Program-made: the position numbers and the translations under genes | Shown here: positions 23,830-35,164 of the stretch, one piece after another | Position numbering within the stretch: position 1 is the stretch's first letter | Layout: every line of letters begins with the position of its first letter | NCBI RefSeq assembly: GCF_023159225.1 | Contig: NC_063169.1 | Location: 59,359,934 to 59,423,933, forward strand | Length of the DNA stretch: 64,000 bases | Reading direction: 5' to 3' | Source of the DNA: Perognathus longimembris pacificus | Taxonomy: Eukaryota; Chordata; Mammalia; Rodentia; Heteromyidae | Notes under the pieces: model-generated | Told to the model about the DNA's origin: nothing | What the model saw: the letters and a program-made list of their open reading frames with translations, nothing else | The model's database searches: none

Positions 23830-24060
23830 GAAATGATAAAATAATGGCATTCACAGGGAAATGGTCAGATCTTGAATGAATAATGTTGAGCGAGACAAGC
23901 CTAGAGCACAGAGGACAAAGGCGCATGGTCTCCCTGATATGTGGTTGTTGGAGGGGGAGGGGAGAACAGTAGAGATCATGTCTGTAAAATCACAAACTTC
24001 TTTTCAAATGGTATTTCTACATGTTTTGGTCAGTGACTTTACATCATGTCTCTAAAACCA
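23830..24060 (+). mobile_element. Old L1 ORF2 end/3'UTR fragment
   Basis: 'aatgttgagcgagacaagcc', 'gacaaaggcgcatggtctcc' and 'ctgatatgtgg' match the ORF2 end/3'UTR boundary seen at 21090, but in a separate copy. Confidence 0.65.
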
Positions 24061-24085
24061 AACAGTTAATAAATAAACATAAAAA

Positions 24086-24432
24086 GGTCTAGGATAGACC
24101 TGCCAGGAGCACAATAGCTCAACAGCTACATACATTTAATTATAAAAGATGAGGCTAAGCAAAATGAACTCCAAGAGATGGAAACAGGAGGATTTTACTG
24201 TTGTTATTATGTTTAATGTTCTAGGTGAATTTCCCTTGACCTACCCCCTGAGGTCACTGTATATGATTCTGGTACACTGGATATTGTATATATGCTTATC
24301 TGAACTAGGGAAGGGAAAGAAAAATGAAGGAGGGTGTAACAAATATGACAAGAAATGTACTCACTACCTTATTATGTCACTATATCCTCTCTCTACATCA
24401 CCTTATCAATAAAATTTAATTAAAAAAAAAAG
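24086..24432 (+). mobile_element. L1 3' end
   Basis: 'aagatgaggctaagcaaaat', 'gaggtcactgtatatgattc', 'gggtgtaacaaatatgacaa' and 'tcaataaaatttaatt' plus A-tail. The short flank aaaggtc occurs on both sides (24083-24089 and 24433-24439) and may be the target duplication. Confidence 0.85.
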
Positions 24433-24439
24433 AAAGGTC

Positions 24440-25160
24440 CCCTGAGATGCCCTCACTAGACACTGCCGCTGAGCACCTACAGTTCCGTCCACATCCCGCT
24501 GAGGCAGTATTGTAGTAGTATAGCCTCAGAGTGGCTAAGACACTTGTAAGGACACAGACTTCTTCCAGATGTCAGAGATAGGTCTCCCCCAGGAGACAGA
24601 AAGATTGCAATGTCATAGTCCTTTAAATTACAACAGAGTCCTCATAGCTATTCTTTTAATTTGAATGAACCCATGTCATATGTTTACAGTGTAGCAGAAT
24701 CTAACGGAGACTTATGTATCAGAACAGCTATTACCGGCATCTTGTCTTATGGACCACTTATTTCAACTTGGACACTTAGAGATTGTTTTTCCTCCCAGAA
24801 ATTGGAATGGCGAGGCACTCCTCTCCCAGTTCCCATCCAGTGTTACATTTATTCACAGTAGCCTGGTACGCACAGGTTGAGAAGGTTTCATGCATGCTGC
24901 AATGACTCAAAATATGTCATGTTGTGGATGAGCCAGCAAGTCTAGAATGTAGAAGCTGTGTTTTGTTTGGTGTGAGGAGCTCATCTCAGCGAGCTTATTT
25001 CCAGGGAATGGATTCTTTATCAGGCAGCAGCAGTTTCTGCAGCAATATTTTCCAGTGTTCTTCAGAGACTCTGGGAAGGGAGGCTTGTTATTCATGCTCT
25101 CTGCTGGCCAGAAACCAGGGACATACTGTAAACGACATTTTTTTTTACTATGTTTTTATG
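24440..25160. other. Unrecognised sequence left of the minisatellite
   Basis: No known family recognised. A frame at 24924-25412 runs into the minisatellite, which keeps it open. Confidence 0.4.
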
Positions 25161-25167
25161 ATGGTCA

Positions 25168-25972
25168 CATGTCCATCACATGTCCATTTCGTTTTGGTCA
25201 CATGTCCGTCGCATGTCTGTCGCATATCAGCCGCATGTCTGTCGCATGTCGTCACATGTCCATCACATGCCAGTTGCATGTCAGTTGCATGCCGGTTACA
25301 TGTCGGTCGCATGTCAGTCACATGTCCATTGAGTGTTGGTTGCATGTCAAATATTTGCTGCATGTCCATCACATGTCTGTCACATGTTGGTCATACGTCC
25401 GTCACATGTTGATCCAATGCCTGTCACATGTCAGTTGCATGTTGTTCGCATGTCAGTGGCACGCCAGTTGAATGTCCATCACATGTCAGTTGCATGTTTC
25501 TCATATGTGGGTCACATGCCAGTTGCATGTTGGCCACATGTCTGTCACATGTGCATCTCATGACAGCTACATGTTTGTCACATGTCCATCACATGCCTGT
25601 TGCATATCCATCTCATGTTCAACACATGTGGGTCGTATGTCCATCACATGTCAGTCCCAAGCCTGTCACATGTCAGTTGCATGTTGCTTACATGTCTGTG
25701 GCATGTTGGTTGAATGTCCCATCACATGTTGGTCACATGTTTGTCACATGTCGGTCACATGTCAGTTGCATGTCCATCACATGTCTGTTTTATGACCATC
25801 GCATGACAATTGCATGTTTGTCACATGTCCGTCACATGCATGTTGCATGTCTGTCACATGTCCAGTCGCGTGTCAGTTGCAAGACTATTGCATGCCAGTC
25901 ACATGTTGGTCGCATGTTGGTTGCATGTCCATCACATGTCCATCACATGTCGGTCCCATGCCGGTCATCTGT
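25168..25972. repeat. 11-bp minisatellite, CATGTCnrTyr type, about 73 units
   Basis: Units begin with CATG at 11-bp spacing from 25168, with few indels (one 10-bp unit at 25245, an irregular stretch near 25343-25360). Two unit types are evident, inferred ancestors CATGTCCGTCG and CATGTCGGTCG. Most unit differences are CG changed to TG or CA at two places per unit. Because 11 is not a multiple of 3, each forward frame passes through the same 33-base cycle, which has no stop; this gives Cys/His/Met/Ser-rich readings of up to 213 codons. These are not genes: no conserved start, no non-repetitive domain. Confidence 0.96.
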
Positions 25973-25999
25973 ATATGTTTTTATTTATGCTGTTAATTT

Positions 26000-26455
26000 A
26001 GATCTAAACTCCCTACATGAGAGAAAACATGTATCTTCTGTTTCTCTGAGTCTAACTTACTTCACTTGACAATTTTTTGTTCAAATCCATCCATTTCCCT
26101 GTAAATGACATAATACCTCCCTGATGGGTGGATAAAAAATATATTACTCTGTGTGTGTGTGTGTGTGTGTGTGCGTGTGCATGTGTGTGTGTAATTTTCC
26201 TGATTTATCCATTGTAGGGCAACCAAGTTGTTTATATAATGTGGTTAGGGTGACTTGTACAGCAATTAACATGGGTGCAAGTGGCTCTACTTTATCTGGA
26301 CTTGTAATCCTTTGGATAAATGCCTAAGAGTGATATTCCTGGTAGTTTTATGTTTTGTTCTTTTTTTAAAGAAATCGATTCTTTCCAGAAAATTTCATGG
26401 GAGGGGGGGCATTTATGGGTCTTTGACTACTTGTAAAACCTCATGTGCAAAGATG
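26000..26455 (-). mobile_element. Old L1 ORF2 region, reverse strand
   Basis: 'gtttctctgagtctaactta', 'aaatccatccatttccctgt', 'gatttatccattgtaggg' and 'tttggataaatgcctaagag' are the antisense of the ORF2 C-terminal region. A (GT)n tract at 26151-26192 interrupts it. The SINE at 26466 inserted at its right end. Confidence 0.8.
26151..26192. repeat. (GT)n microsatellite within L1
   Basis: Read directly. Confidence 0.9.
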
Positions 26456-26465
26456 TATACTGTTC

Positions 26466-26670
26466 TTTTTTTTTTTTTTTTTTTTTTTTTGCCAGTCCTA
26501 GGCCGTGAACTCAGGGCCTGAGCACTGTCCCTGGCTTCTTTTTTGCTCAAGGCTAGCACTCTGCCACTTGAGCCACAGCGCCCCTTCTGGCCATTTTCTG
26601 TATATGTGGTGCTGAGGAATCGAACCCAGGGCCTCAAGCACTCTTGCCACTAGGCCATATTCCCAGCCCC
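26466..26670 (-). mobile_element. ID-like dimeric SINE with 10-bp target duplications
   Basis: Reverse-strand copy with a long T-tail. Duplications tatactgttc lie at 26456-26465 and 26671-26680. It lacks about 13 bp in the left tRNA-like half compared with the copy at 60165. Confidence 0.95.
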
Positions 26671-26699
26671 TATACTGTTCTTTTTTTTCAATAAATATT

Positions 26700-28440
26700 T
26701 CTACGCTGACTTAAAAAAATTAATAATAAGGAAAGCAAAAATTCAAAGGAAAATGTGAATAAATAGCATTAGGGATATCTTGGACATTCTTAAAAAATTA
26801 TTTTCAATATGGAGACAAGTTTTCAGATCAGAAAATGATAATTCTTTGCTTTGGTAGTATTATAGATTTACCTATAATAATATGTTGTTATTAATCTTTC
26901 TGCCTATTGTGGTGTCATTGAAGAAAAGGCATGTCCAGTACCAGAAGTAAGCAACATCTAAATATTTTTGGTATTTTCATATCAGAAATACATGAATACT
27001 GGAGGAGAAATGAAATGTGAAAAGTCTAGAGCCAGAAGCTAGTCTATGAGACATTGGTCTAGTCTTTAGTGCTTAGTGTTGAATACAGATAGTCAAGACA
27101 GTCAGGACTATACTTGTGAATGCAATATGTGATTATTTAAGTATCAATGCACTATTTCATTATTCATTATATAAATATCTCAGGACTATGACGGAGAGAG
27201 TATGCTAATGAAAACCAGACACATAATAAGAGAAATTTAGCAAAAGACAATTTGGTACAAATCAGATAACATTTGGCACAGTAATGCAACTGAAATTAAA
27301 ATTCTGAAGATTGAAATTATAAAAAGAAAGTAATCAAGACAACATCAAAACAAACAAAAACACGATCTGATAGTAAGAATAGAAGTAGAAAAGAAAAAGA
27401 TATTCATAGACTTCCAAACTGAAAACCAAAACTAAAAGAAAGGAATAATCAAAGAAAAACAATTTGTATTGTCACCTGAGTGTGTGCAAGAATTTTGATA
27501 GCCCTTTTATGAGGAAATTAATTGACTTTGATAAGGACCATGTTTGCCCTGATACATTTCCTTCAGTATTGTTTAATAAAAGGAAGTTGCCCCCCTACCC
27601 CCAAATATGTGAGTAATGTTATTAGAAAATGTAGCAGTCTATTTTATGAGTGGGCAGTGGAAATAATAATTAAGTTGATTTCATGAACAACAACAAAAAG
27701 CATAAGGCTCAATCTGCTATGTAATTCTGCAAGACATACCTAAAAGTTGCATTTTCTGGGCCCTCAATTTAACTAAAAAGCAGGATAAAAACTAGGTACC
27801 AAGCTCCCTGCACTTTCTATCTGAGCCATTCTCTCCCCGTAGTCACTTTGTAATCACTTTAGGTTGCATGAAGGGCAAGACTTACTGATACACATCTTAT
27901 GACACAAGCCCAGTTGCCTTTCAGAGAGGCAACACTTTCTTCTTATTGTCATGTGGCAAAAAGCAAAAACTAATGGACCAGAAGAGAATAGCGAAAAGCT
28001 CAAGACAGATTACCCATCAGGCAACAGTGACTGATTTATTCTTCTCCCTACAAGACAAACCCTTCTGGAGACAAAGGCTGAAATCATGGTTAGCCAGGAC
28101 ACATCCAGGTCTGGAATTATTTCCCCATGATGCATGCTTTTCCTTTCTTGCCCCAGTTGGTTACTGTGTATTTAAGCAGAAGCCAAGGCCCACACCCCCA
28201 CCAGATAGCTGAAGACATAGTGAAGTGGACGCCACATAAGAAATCTTTCCCTGCCTTTCACCATGTCTAATTTGGTATATAGAGAAAGTGGCTGGATCTC
28301 ATTTGTGGAACTTCCGGAATTTGGGTTAATGAGAAGGACTGTACACACAAGAAGGTGTGGAATTAATTACACATCAACAGTAAACTCACAAGACCAACAC
28401 CTTGAAGCACAGAGAAGAGAGGACAGTCAATTTTATCCTT
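26700..28440. other. Unrecognised A-rich sequence
   Basis: Many A-rich segments, no recognisable repeat or gene. The 88-codon frame at 27946-28212 has no known domain. Confidence 0.4.
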
Positions 28441-28442
28441 AA

Positions 28443-28990
28443 TTCTCAGGATTGTTGTTGTTTTTTAAAATATTTTTATTGTATTTAAGTAGTTGTACAA
28501 AGAAGTTGCTTTTCACCAAAGCAGTTTATGAATATGGTGCATCTTGACCAATGCCACTTACCCACTCCTCCCAACCCATATCTTCCCTCATTTTCTTAAT
28601 TTTTAGGCTATGTATTTATTCATTCTTTTGCCATTTAACAAAGGAGTTTATGTATATGATGCATCTTGATCTGTGTCATCACTTCAACTTCTTCACTCCC
28701 CTTTGGCCCAGCCCTTCCCTTTATTTCTCAATCCTGTGATATATACAATGAATTCTTGCCTGCATTTCCCACCTTTTCCTCTTCATTCTCCTACCCCATT
28801 TCCCTCAGTCCCACCCTCCCCTCTTGCAAGCACCCATGTCCTGGCACTTACTTTGTTGAGCTTTGACTTAGTCTATTATACTTCAGATAACTCATTTGTC
28901 ACCACTTGTATACCACTTAGTGTGTTTACGTATGGATGTATAGGCACATTCTAGCTATAGGCACAAGTGAGGGAAGCCATGCAACTGTGT
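28443..28990 (-). mobile_element. Older-family L1 3' region, reverse strand
   Basis: 'ttttattgtatttaagtagt', 'agtttatgtatatgatgcat', a long pyrimidine-rich block (28690-28840) and 'gtgtttctctgggtcagc' have the order of an L1 3'UTR and ORF2 end read in antisense. The frames over the CT-rich block are an effect of composition. Confidence 0.65.
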
Positions 28991-29737
28991 TTCTCTGGGT
29001 CAGCATTGTTTTTGAGCATTTTAAACATTGCTATGTCTGTCAAATTTTTAAGTGAAAGAGATTTGTCCTTCCAGGAGCACAATAAAAATGATGTTCTTAA
29101 ATAATCATAATTATTGGACTCATGGGAGTTACTGAATAAACCACTGTGGTTGGTTTATTTTTATGGGAGCACTTGGAAAAACATCAAAATGAAAAGAGAA
29201 TGTAATTCAATTTTCCAAGCCATTTATCAGAATGGAATAAAGAGAAAAGATGTAAAAAAATGGTGTTAAGTCAGATGAATAAACTGGACACCAAGTATAC
29301 CAAGTATTGTATTTTAGACTCTATGCTGTGTGATTCATTGGCTATTGTATCATTGAAACCCCATAAATGGCTTTATTTATTTTGCCCACCAAAACTTCTC
29401 TCTGGGTGAAAGCGATAAACAGAAGTAATGAGTATACCCTTTTATTGTTTAGTAATCTGATTAATGGAAATGATTGACTCATGAACACATTGGAAAAATA
29501 TTTAAATTTTTCTTTTTGCCATTTGGACATTTAAAAAAAAGTGACTTCAATGATCATAGTGTACATGCACATTCCAATAGTAGAGTGAAGTCATCGATGA
29601 CAAATTATTAATGGTTGTCAATTCAAAGGGTATTTAAAACTGGTCACAAGGAAAGAACACGAAATGGCCTGAAATCTTGCAGTGCATATACAAAAGAAAC
29701 TCAATAAAGCTTTTCCTGAATTTAAGAATTCTAAAGT
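28991..29737. other. Unrecognised AT-rich sequence
   Basis: Nothing recognisable. Confidence 0.4.
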
Positions 29738-29746
29738 CTTATATGA

Positions 29747-29951
29747 TTTTTTTTTGGGGGGGCCAGTCCTGGGCCTTGAACTCGGAGCCTGAGCACTGTC
29801 CCTGGCTTCTTTTTGCTCAAGGCTAGCACTCTGCCACTTGAGCCACAGCGCCACTTCTGGCCATTTTCTGTACATATGGTGCTGAGGAATTGAACCCAGG
29901 GCTTCACATACACGAGGCAAGCATTCTTGCCACTAGGCCATATTCCCAGGC
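29747..29951 (-). mobile_element. ID-like dimeric SINE with 9-bp target duplications
   Basis: Reverse-strand copy with a T-tail followed by a G-run. Duplications cttatatga lie at 29738-29746 and 29952-29960. Confidence 0.95.
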
Positions 29952-30082
29952 CTTATATGACTTTTTTTAACAAGAGGAATTGTAAAGGTGAAAGAAACTT
30001 TGCAAAACTTCAGTAATAACTAGAGACAATAATATGCTTGCCTTGCACTACTGTCACAGTTGAAAAGATAAACCCAAAGAGT

Positions 30083-30215
30083 CAGGCATGGTGGTCCCCA
30101 CCTGTAACCCCAGTACTCGAGAGGCTGAGGCTAGAGGATAGCAGTTTTGAAGCTAACCTAGGCTACATAGTGAAACCCTGACATAAAGAGCAAAATAAAA
30201 AACAAAACAAAACAA
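30083..30215 (+). mobile_element. B1 SINE
   Basis: 'caggcatggtggtccccacc', 'tgtaaccccagtactcgaga', 'ggctgaggctagaggatag' and 'ctacatagtgaaaccctgac' form a complete 7SL-derived B1 monomer with an A-rich tail (aaaacaaaac). Confidence 0.92.
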
Positions 30216-30369
30216 AGATAATCAAGATGTATATCTAGTGCTTAACTAATGAATAGATTATTCAGCATGGATATACAAGACAAAAGGACAAATCTTGATC
30301 CAGGCAAGTTGGCACAGATAAGGTGAGGTTTTATTATGCTTTTCTGAACAGCACACACTGAACATGTGT

Positions 30370-30478
30370 GATTCAGGTGAACATGGTGATGTGAGCCTAT
30401 AACCCCAGCTACTGAGGAGGGAGAGATAGGAAGATCAGAGTTCAAAGCCAGTGAGAGAAAAAATTAGTAAGACATCAG
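30370..30478 (+). mobile_element. B1-type SINE fragment
   Basis: 'catggtgatgtgagcctata', 'accccagctactgaggagg' and 'agatcagagttcaaagccag' are the left and middle of a B1-type monomer. Confidence 0.75.
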
Positions 30479-30479
30479 C

Positions 30480-30709
30480 TGCAGGCTGGTGGCTCATGCC
30501 TGTAATCTTAGCTACGCAAGAGGCTGAGACCTAAGGATCTTAGTTCAAAGTACATGAGACTCTTTTCTCCAATAAACTACCAAAATGCCAAAAGTGGAGG
30601 TGTGTCTCAAATGGTAGAGTGCTAGCCTTCAGCAGAAAAGCTTAGGGATAACACCCAGGCCCTAAGTTCAAGCTCCAGGACTGGCAAAGACATACATACG
30701 CACACGCAT

Positions 30710-30746
<37 letters not shown>
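30480..30746 (+). mobile_element. B1-ID composite SINE ending in a (CA)n tract
   Basis: Left half 'ggctggtggctcatgcctgt' to 'ctccaataaactacc'; right half 'ggtagagtgctagccttcag' to 'gttcaagctccaggactggc'. The tail has turned into a (CATA)/(CACG)/(CA)n microsatellite (about 30691-30746). It is a clear example of a 7SL-derived left half joined to the tRNA-like right half. Confidence 0.9.
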
Positions 30747-30749
<3 letters not shown>

Positions 30750-30769
30750 AGCAAGACATCATCTCATAA

Positions 30770-31020
30770 GCAAATCTGGTCTATGTGTTGGTGCACAGGT
30801 ATAATACCAACTACTTGGGACATGAAAGCTGGAGACTGGAATTTTTGAGTTGGCTGGACAAAAATGTGTGAGACCCTACCTCAAAAAGAAACCTGCCAAA
30901 AAAAAAAAAAAAGAAACCTGCAGCAAATGGACTGCTCAAATAGCAGAGTACTTGCCAGTAGTACTTGCCAGATGCCCAAATGGTAGAGTACCAGGGTTTA
31001 AGTCTCTTTGATTCAAACAA
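30770..31020 (+). mobile_element. Old B1-ID-like SINE with internal A-run
   Basis: 'tggtgcacaggtataatacc', 'aactacttgggacatg' and 'gtgtgagaccctacctc' are B1-like. A second tRNA-like part follows the A-run ('aaatggtagagtaccagggt'). The word agaaacctgc occurs on both sides of the A-run, and agtacttgccag is duplicated. Confidence 0.65.
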
Positions 31021-32770
31021 AGTAAATCATAAACCCTTATGAATTGTGTCTTTCTGAAAATTTCCATTTCATATGCTTGGATTGTGGTTGACCATGTGTA
31101 ACTGAAATCACGGAAAATGAACCTGTGGATAAAGAGAAACATTATAATTTCTTATTTCTCCCCTGGAGCCCTAGAGTCCAGAAAGGTATGCTGGAAGGTG
31201 TGAGGGCAGGAATAGAAAACATTCTGAGACCATAACAAACATCACAACTCCATCTATCATGGTGACACACTGGCTTGCTAATCAGCATGGCTGCTCCTTG
31301 CTGTGCTGTTCATTTGCCACTAAGACCCAAAGAAATCTCAACAGCAAAACCTAGAGCAACAAATGCAAGTCTCACGTAGAGGGTGTGAGTCTCACTCATT
31401 TGTTTTTCCAGCCCTTGCTCTGAATGATCTGGCCTTCACTGTCCACAGATGTCATTTCCAAGGGTCTTAGAATTCAAAGAGGAGCCCTCGGCCCTGTGGA
31501 GAAGTAGGGATGGTAGGGACGGTGGCTTTCTTGGTCCCCTGAAAGGGACACCTATTTGTACTTCCTGTGCTGGACCCTGAGATAGGATTTTCTCCAGTAA
31601 GATGCATTGTACACATAAACTAATTTGCTAAATGTTGATTTAGCCCACCTGCCTTCCCAGGCTTATCGCTACTGCTTTGCAATCTGGACTCCATTTCAGA
31701 GAAGCTCGTCCTGCCCTTCCTAGTGAAGAGACTCCTTTCTCCTCAGTCTCAGCACGAAAAGTTCTGCCCTCCTCACCCTTCGTCTTCCCTTTGGCAAGCC
31801 CTTGTAATGATTTATTTATCTGGGTTGGTTTTGGCACAGGTACCACAGGACTTTGCCTCCTAATTGTTGGTCCAGTTCCCTCATTAGGAGCTTATTCACT
31901 CTGCTGTCTTGTAAATCTCCAATCTTTGGGCCCTAGCTCTGGATAAGGTATAGTGTAGGAGATAAAAAAAAATTAAGTGAATACAGAAAACAAAAGAAAG
32001 AAAAAAGTAAACAAAACTGATTTTATCAAGTCAAACTAGCACTTCCCTAATGGCGTGCTTCCTGAGTTACAAATCCTTCAGCTGTGTTTGCACTGTGTGC
32101 ATAAATTGAGCGCTATATATTTTTCCCATCACTCCAAGTAGTCCTTCTACACTGCCTGAGGCAGACAGCCTTAGGCTATCCATACACCATTCCCTTCTGG
32201 TCCGGTCTAGGAATTATAAGATGCTTTAGCTCATTCCGATTAACTCCCTTCCATCCTTGGAAATGAAAGGCTGTAAGGACATGTTGGCTCATTTGTTTTG
32301 ACTATTGATTCCAACATTTATTCCTCCTTTTGTCAAGCATGTTCTATGTCTGAGACAATGTCTTTAAATCACTTTAAATGGTTTAAAAATTGGGGAAATA
32401 TTATATTTTTATCAAGAAGTTGATTTAAAAATATATTGATAGAGTAAATATTAAAGAAGCCAGCAGTGATGTTATAAAGACATAGAGGTGACTGGAATGA
32501 TGTCATGGAGCTTGTATACCTTACTAGAAACCAGGACTAAAGAAATGGTCCCTGAGTTGAGCTATTTAAATTTTACAGTGGTACGAAAGTGATGGATATC
32601 AGTAAGAACTACACTTTGAATTTTGATCTTTTCCTGGGCTGTACAGCACAATTCTTCCTCCTTTGTCTCTCCCCCTCCCTACTTCCTCCCCCTCCCTCCT
32701 TGTCTTTCTCTCCTTCCTTTCTTCCCTCCCTCCACACATGCTGGGTATAGCAGTGAGCCAAGGCTGTGAC
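31021..32770. other. Unrecognised sequence
   Basis: No recognisable gene or repeat. A pyrimidine-rich stretch lies at 32650-32740. Opposite-strand frames at 31640-31946 lack domains. Confidence 0.4.
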
Positions 32771-32830
32771 CAGGAACAGAAATAGCCATACCCTACACCA
32801 GGGAACAGAAATAGCCATACCCTACACCAA
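32771..32830. repeat. 30-bp tandem duplication
   Basis: Two adjacent near-identical 30-bp units, each containing ggaacagaaatagccatacc and then ctacacca (32771-32800 and 32801-32830). The low divergence suggests a recent event. Confidence 0.93.
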
Positions 32831-32934
32831 GCTACACTGCTGAGCTAGGATAGTTGTAGATCCTGGGCAGTAAATGCATGTTAGACAGGATATTTTCAGC
32901 CCTCAGTGGGTTCATCAGGATGAAATTCCACCAT

Positions 32935-33115
32935 AAGAAGCATCTGAGGGGTGGGAAATACAATCAAGATTTCAATATATGTTGTAAAAATTAAGAGAAG
33001 TGAGGGAAGGGATGAGTAAGGTGACAATGTTGGAAGGGGTGACATTGATTGTATTCATAAACTGCCTTGTTAAGTGGCAGCCCCTTGTAAAACTACGTAA
33101 AGGTAATACAATATA
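32935..33115 (+). mobile_element. Old L1 3'UTR fragment
   Basis: 'gatgagtaaggtgacaat', 'gacattgattgtattcataa' and 'cagccccttgtaaaactac' resemble the end of an older L1 3'UTR. Tentative. Confidence 0.45.
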
Positions 33116-35160
33116 AGATGCATCTGTACTCAGGAAGCATGAGACTGACAATAGTAATCAGGACTGAGACAAATGCCCAGACCAGGGTGCTGATGGGCAG
33201 GCCTGAATTTCCACTGGATGGCCTCCTCGTGTGATTTATGAAGACAAGGAATAGCTGGGTGGTGGGGGCAAGCTGAGTAAGGGAGTGGGGGGTAGCTTCC
33301 CAACAGAAGTAGCATGTCTCCAGAAAGTTCTCTTCTTCCGTGAGAGCAGGTAGATCAGAGGCCATGTTCTTCATCAGGGAAAAGTTATCAAGGAGTCATG
33401 CTGGCTGCCCTTAACACCTTCTGGATTGCGGAGGTCGGACTCACTGTTCTGCCAAGGGCCATTTGGGTTTTTATAACGTTTTCAGGTTACACAAAATCTT
33501 CCGTGTAGGCAGATGGCCCTGGGCAGCCCAAGGGAAGCCCAAGAGAAGTGTGGATGTTTGCCTTGTCTTGTCCAAATGAACTCAAAGGCCTTCCAGGACC
33601 CACAGGCCAGAAAAAGGCTCCCCATGTCTGGTAAGAATCTGTTTCAAAGTTCATTTCTTGGCTTACTTTTGTTTCTTTACCGATTGCTTGGTGATGAAGC
33701 TACCCATGGAGTATTCTCTCCCCTTGCCCCAAATGCAGGGTGTTTGGACTCTGCTGTCATTTTCTCAGGCACCTATGGGTATTGGGGAGCTCCAGCCTCA
33801 CTTTTGCGTTAGCTTGCCCAGAAATACAAACCTCCTCTGTTCCTGTCTGGTGACCTCTGTCTCGAAGGTGCTGAGGTACCTGCACGATTGGACAGGTGCC
33901 TTGTTGGCAATGGAAGGATGAGGGGAATCTGTGAAACTCACTCCAAATAGCAAATTAGGAGCCTTGTGTGCCTGCTAGGAAACCTGCAGCTTTCATAATT
34001 CTATCACTGAAGAAAGAGTTGTCATGGCAATAATTTATATAACTTTGAACAGCCACTGGGGCCGTGGTGTGAATATGCAGCCGCCATTGCATGGCAGAAG
34101 GATTGTCTAATGAGGGCTTTGCTGTTTCCCTGGTTCTCCACAAGTAATCCATTGAGTTTCTCTATTTCTGGGGATTTCTATGCATATTTGCTTTGAAATT
34201 CTGGAGATGCTTCTTGATTGTCAGGAATTGCCCTCTGCTTACCTTCATGCCCGGTCATGTCCATCAGTGGTTGTGGCTTGGCTGCAGGCACCTGTGAGAT
34301 TCACAAAGCAGTTTGAGTGCTGACTGTGAGCAAGACACAGTGCTACGTCTTGTGGAGGACAGAACGGACATTGAGATAGGTGCCTAGAAACACAGCAGCT
34401 GAAACGTTGAAAATAGATGGACACTCTGGTTGACATGATGATTCATATGACTGGAAGTCCTTAGCCTCTGCAGCACAGACCACGTGAGAGTAAAACTGGT
34501 ATGCAAGGCTTGGCAGCCATTGGCAATGTTTCTCTCTCATTCTGGCTTCTTTTCTTCCTGTAGTCCATATCAAAGCGGGCCGGCATAATGTTGTCATTAA
34601 GAGCTAAAATTGGGTCTCCTTCATTTGAGCACATTTCCAATCTTCTCTGGGACACAATTGCCTTGTAGTTAAATGAGGTTATAAAATCATTTTCTTAACA
34701 GATTAACTCTGGGGCCTAAATGAGTTAGTATATACAATGTGCTAAGAGTACTGATAATATTAGGCAGCAATAATGACATTAGTATTGTTATTAATATGAT
34801 GACATGATGTTTCATTTTGGCACATCTGGAACATCTTGCTTTCCTGGTTTCGTTCAACAATGGGTCTTTTTAAGCAGTAATATGGCTCAGAGATTTGGAC
34901 AGTACCCATCCTTCCATCCCTCCATCATCCATCCATCCACCCATCCACCTAGTAATCATTATTCAGTAAGCATAGCTTGGTGGCTAAAGGTTTGGGTCCT
35001 GGATCCATAACGATAGGTAGGCAGACTGGAAGAAAAAAGAGGAAGATTATTGGTATAGAATTAGAGGACTTAAAGGTGCAGTAAAAGTGCAGAAAATAAA
35101 TTTAAGTCCTGGTATCCAGCTACTGAGATCTTGTTTTTGTTAAGTATTGATGTTAAAAAA
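33116..35160. other. Unrecognised sequence
   Basis: No gene or repeat recognised except a (CATC)n-like tract at 34906-34948. Frames at 33093-33374 and 33513-33921 have no recognisable domain. Confidence 0.4.
34906..34948. repeat. (CCAT)n tract
   Basis: Imperfect CCATC/CATC units, read directly. Confidence 0.85.
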
Positions 35161-35164
35161 TAAC

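Noticed and set aside
25168..25972. CRISPR-like array because of regularly spaced CATG words
   Set aside because: The period is 11 bp with no unique spacers, in mammalian DNA; it is a minisatellite.
25428..26069. 213-codon forward frame rich in His, Met, Ser and Cys, resembling a metal-binding protein
   Set aside because: It is the translation of the 11-bp minisatellite. All three forward frames give similar peptides, with no unique domain.
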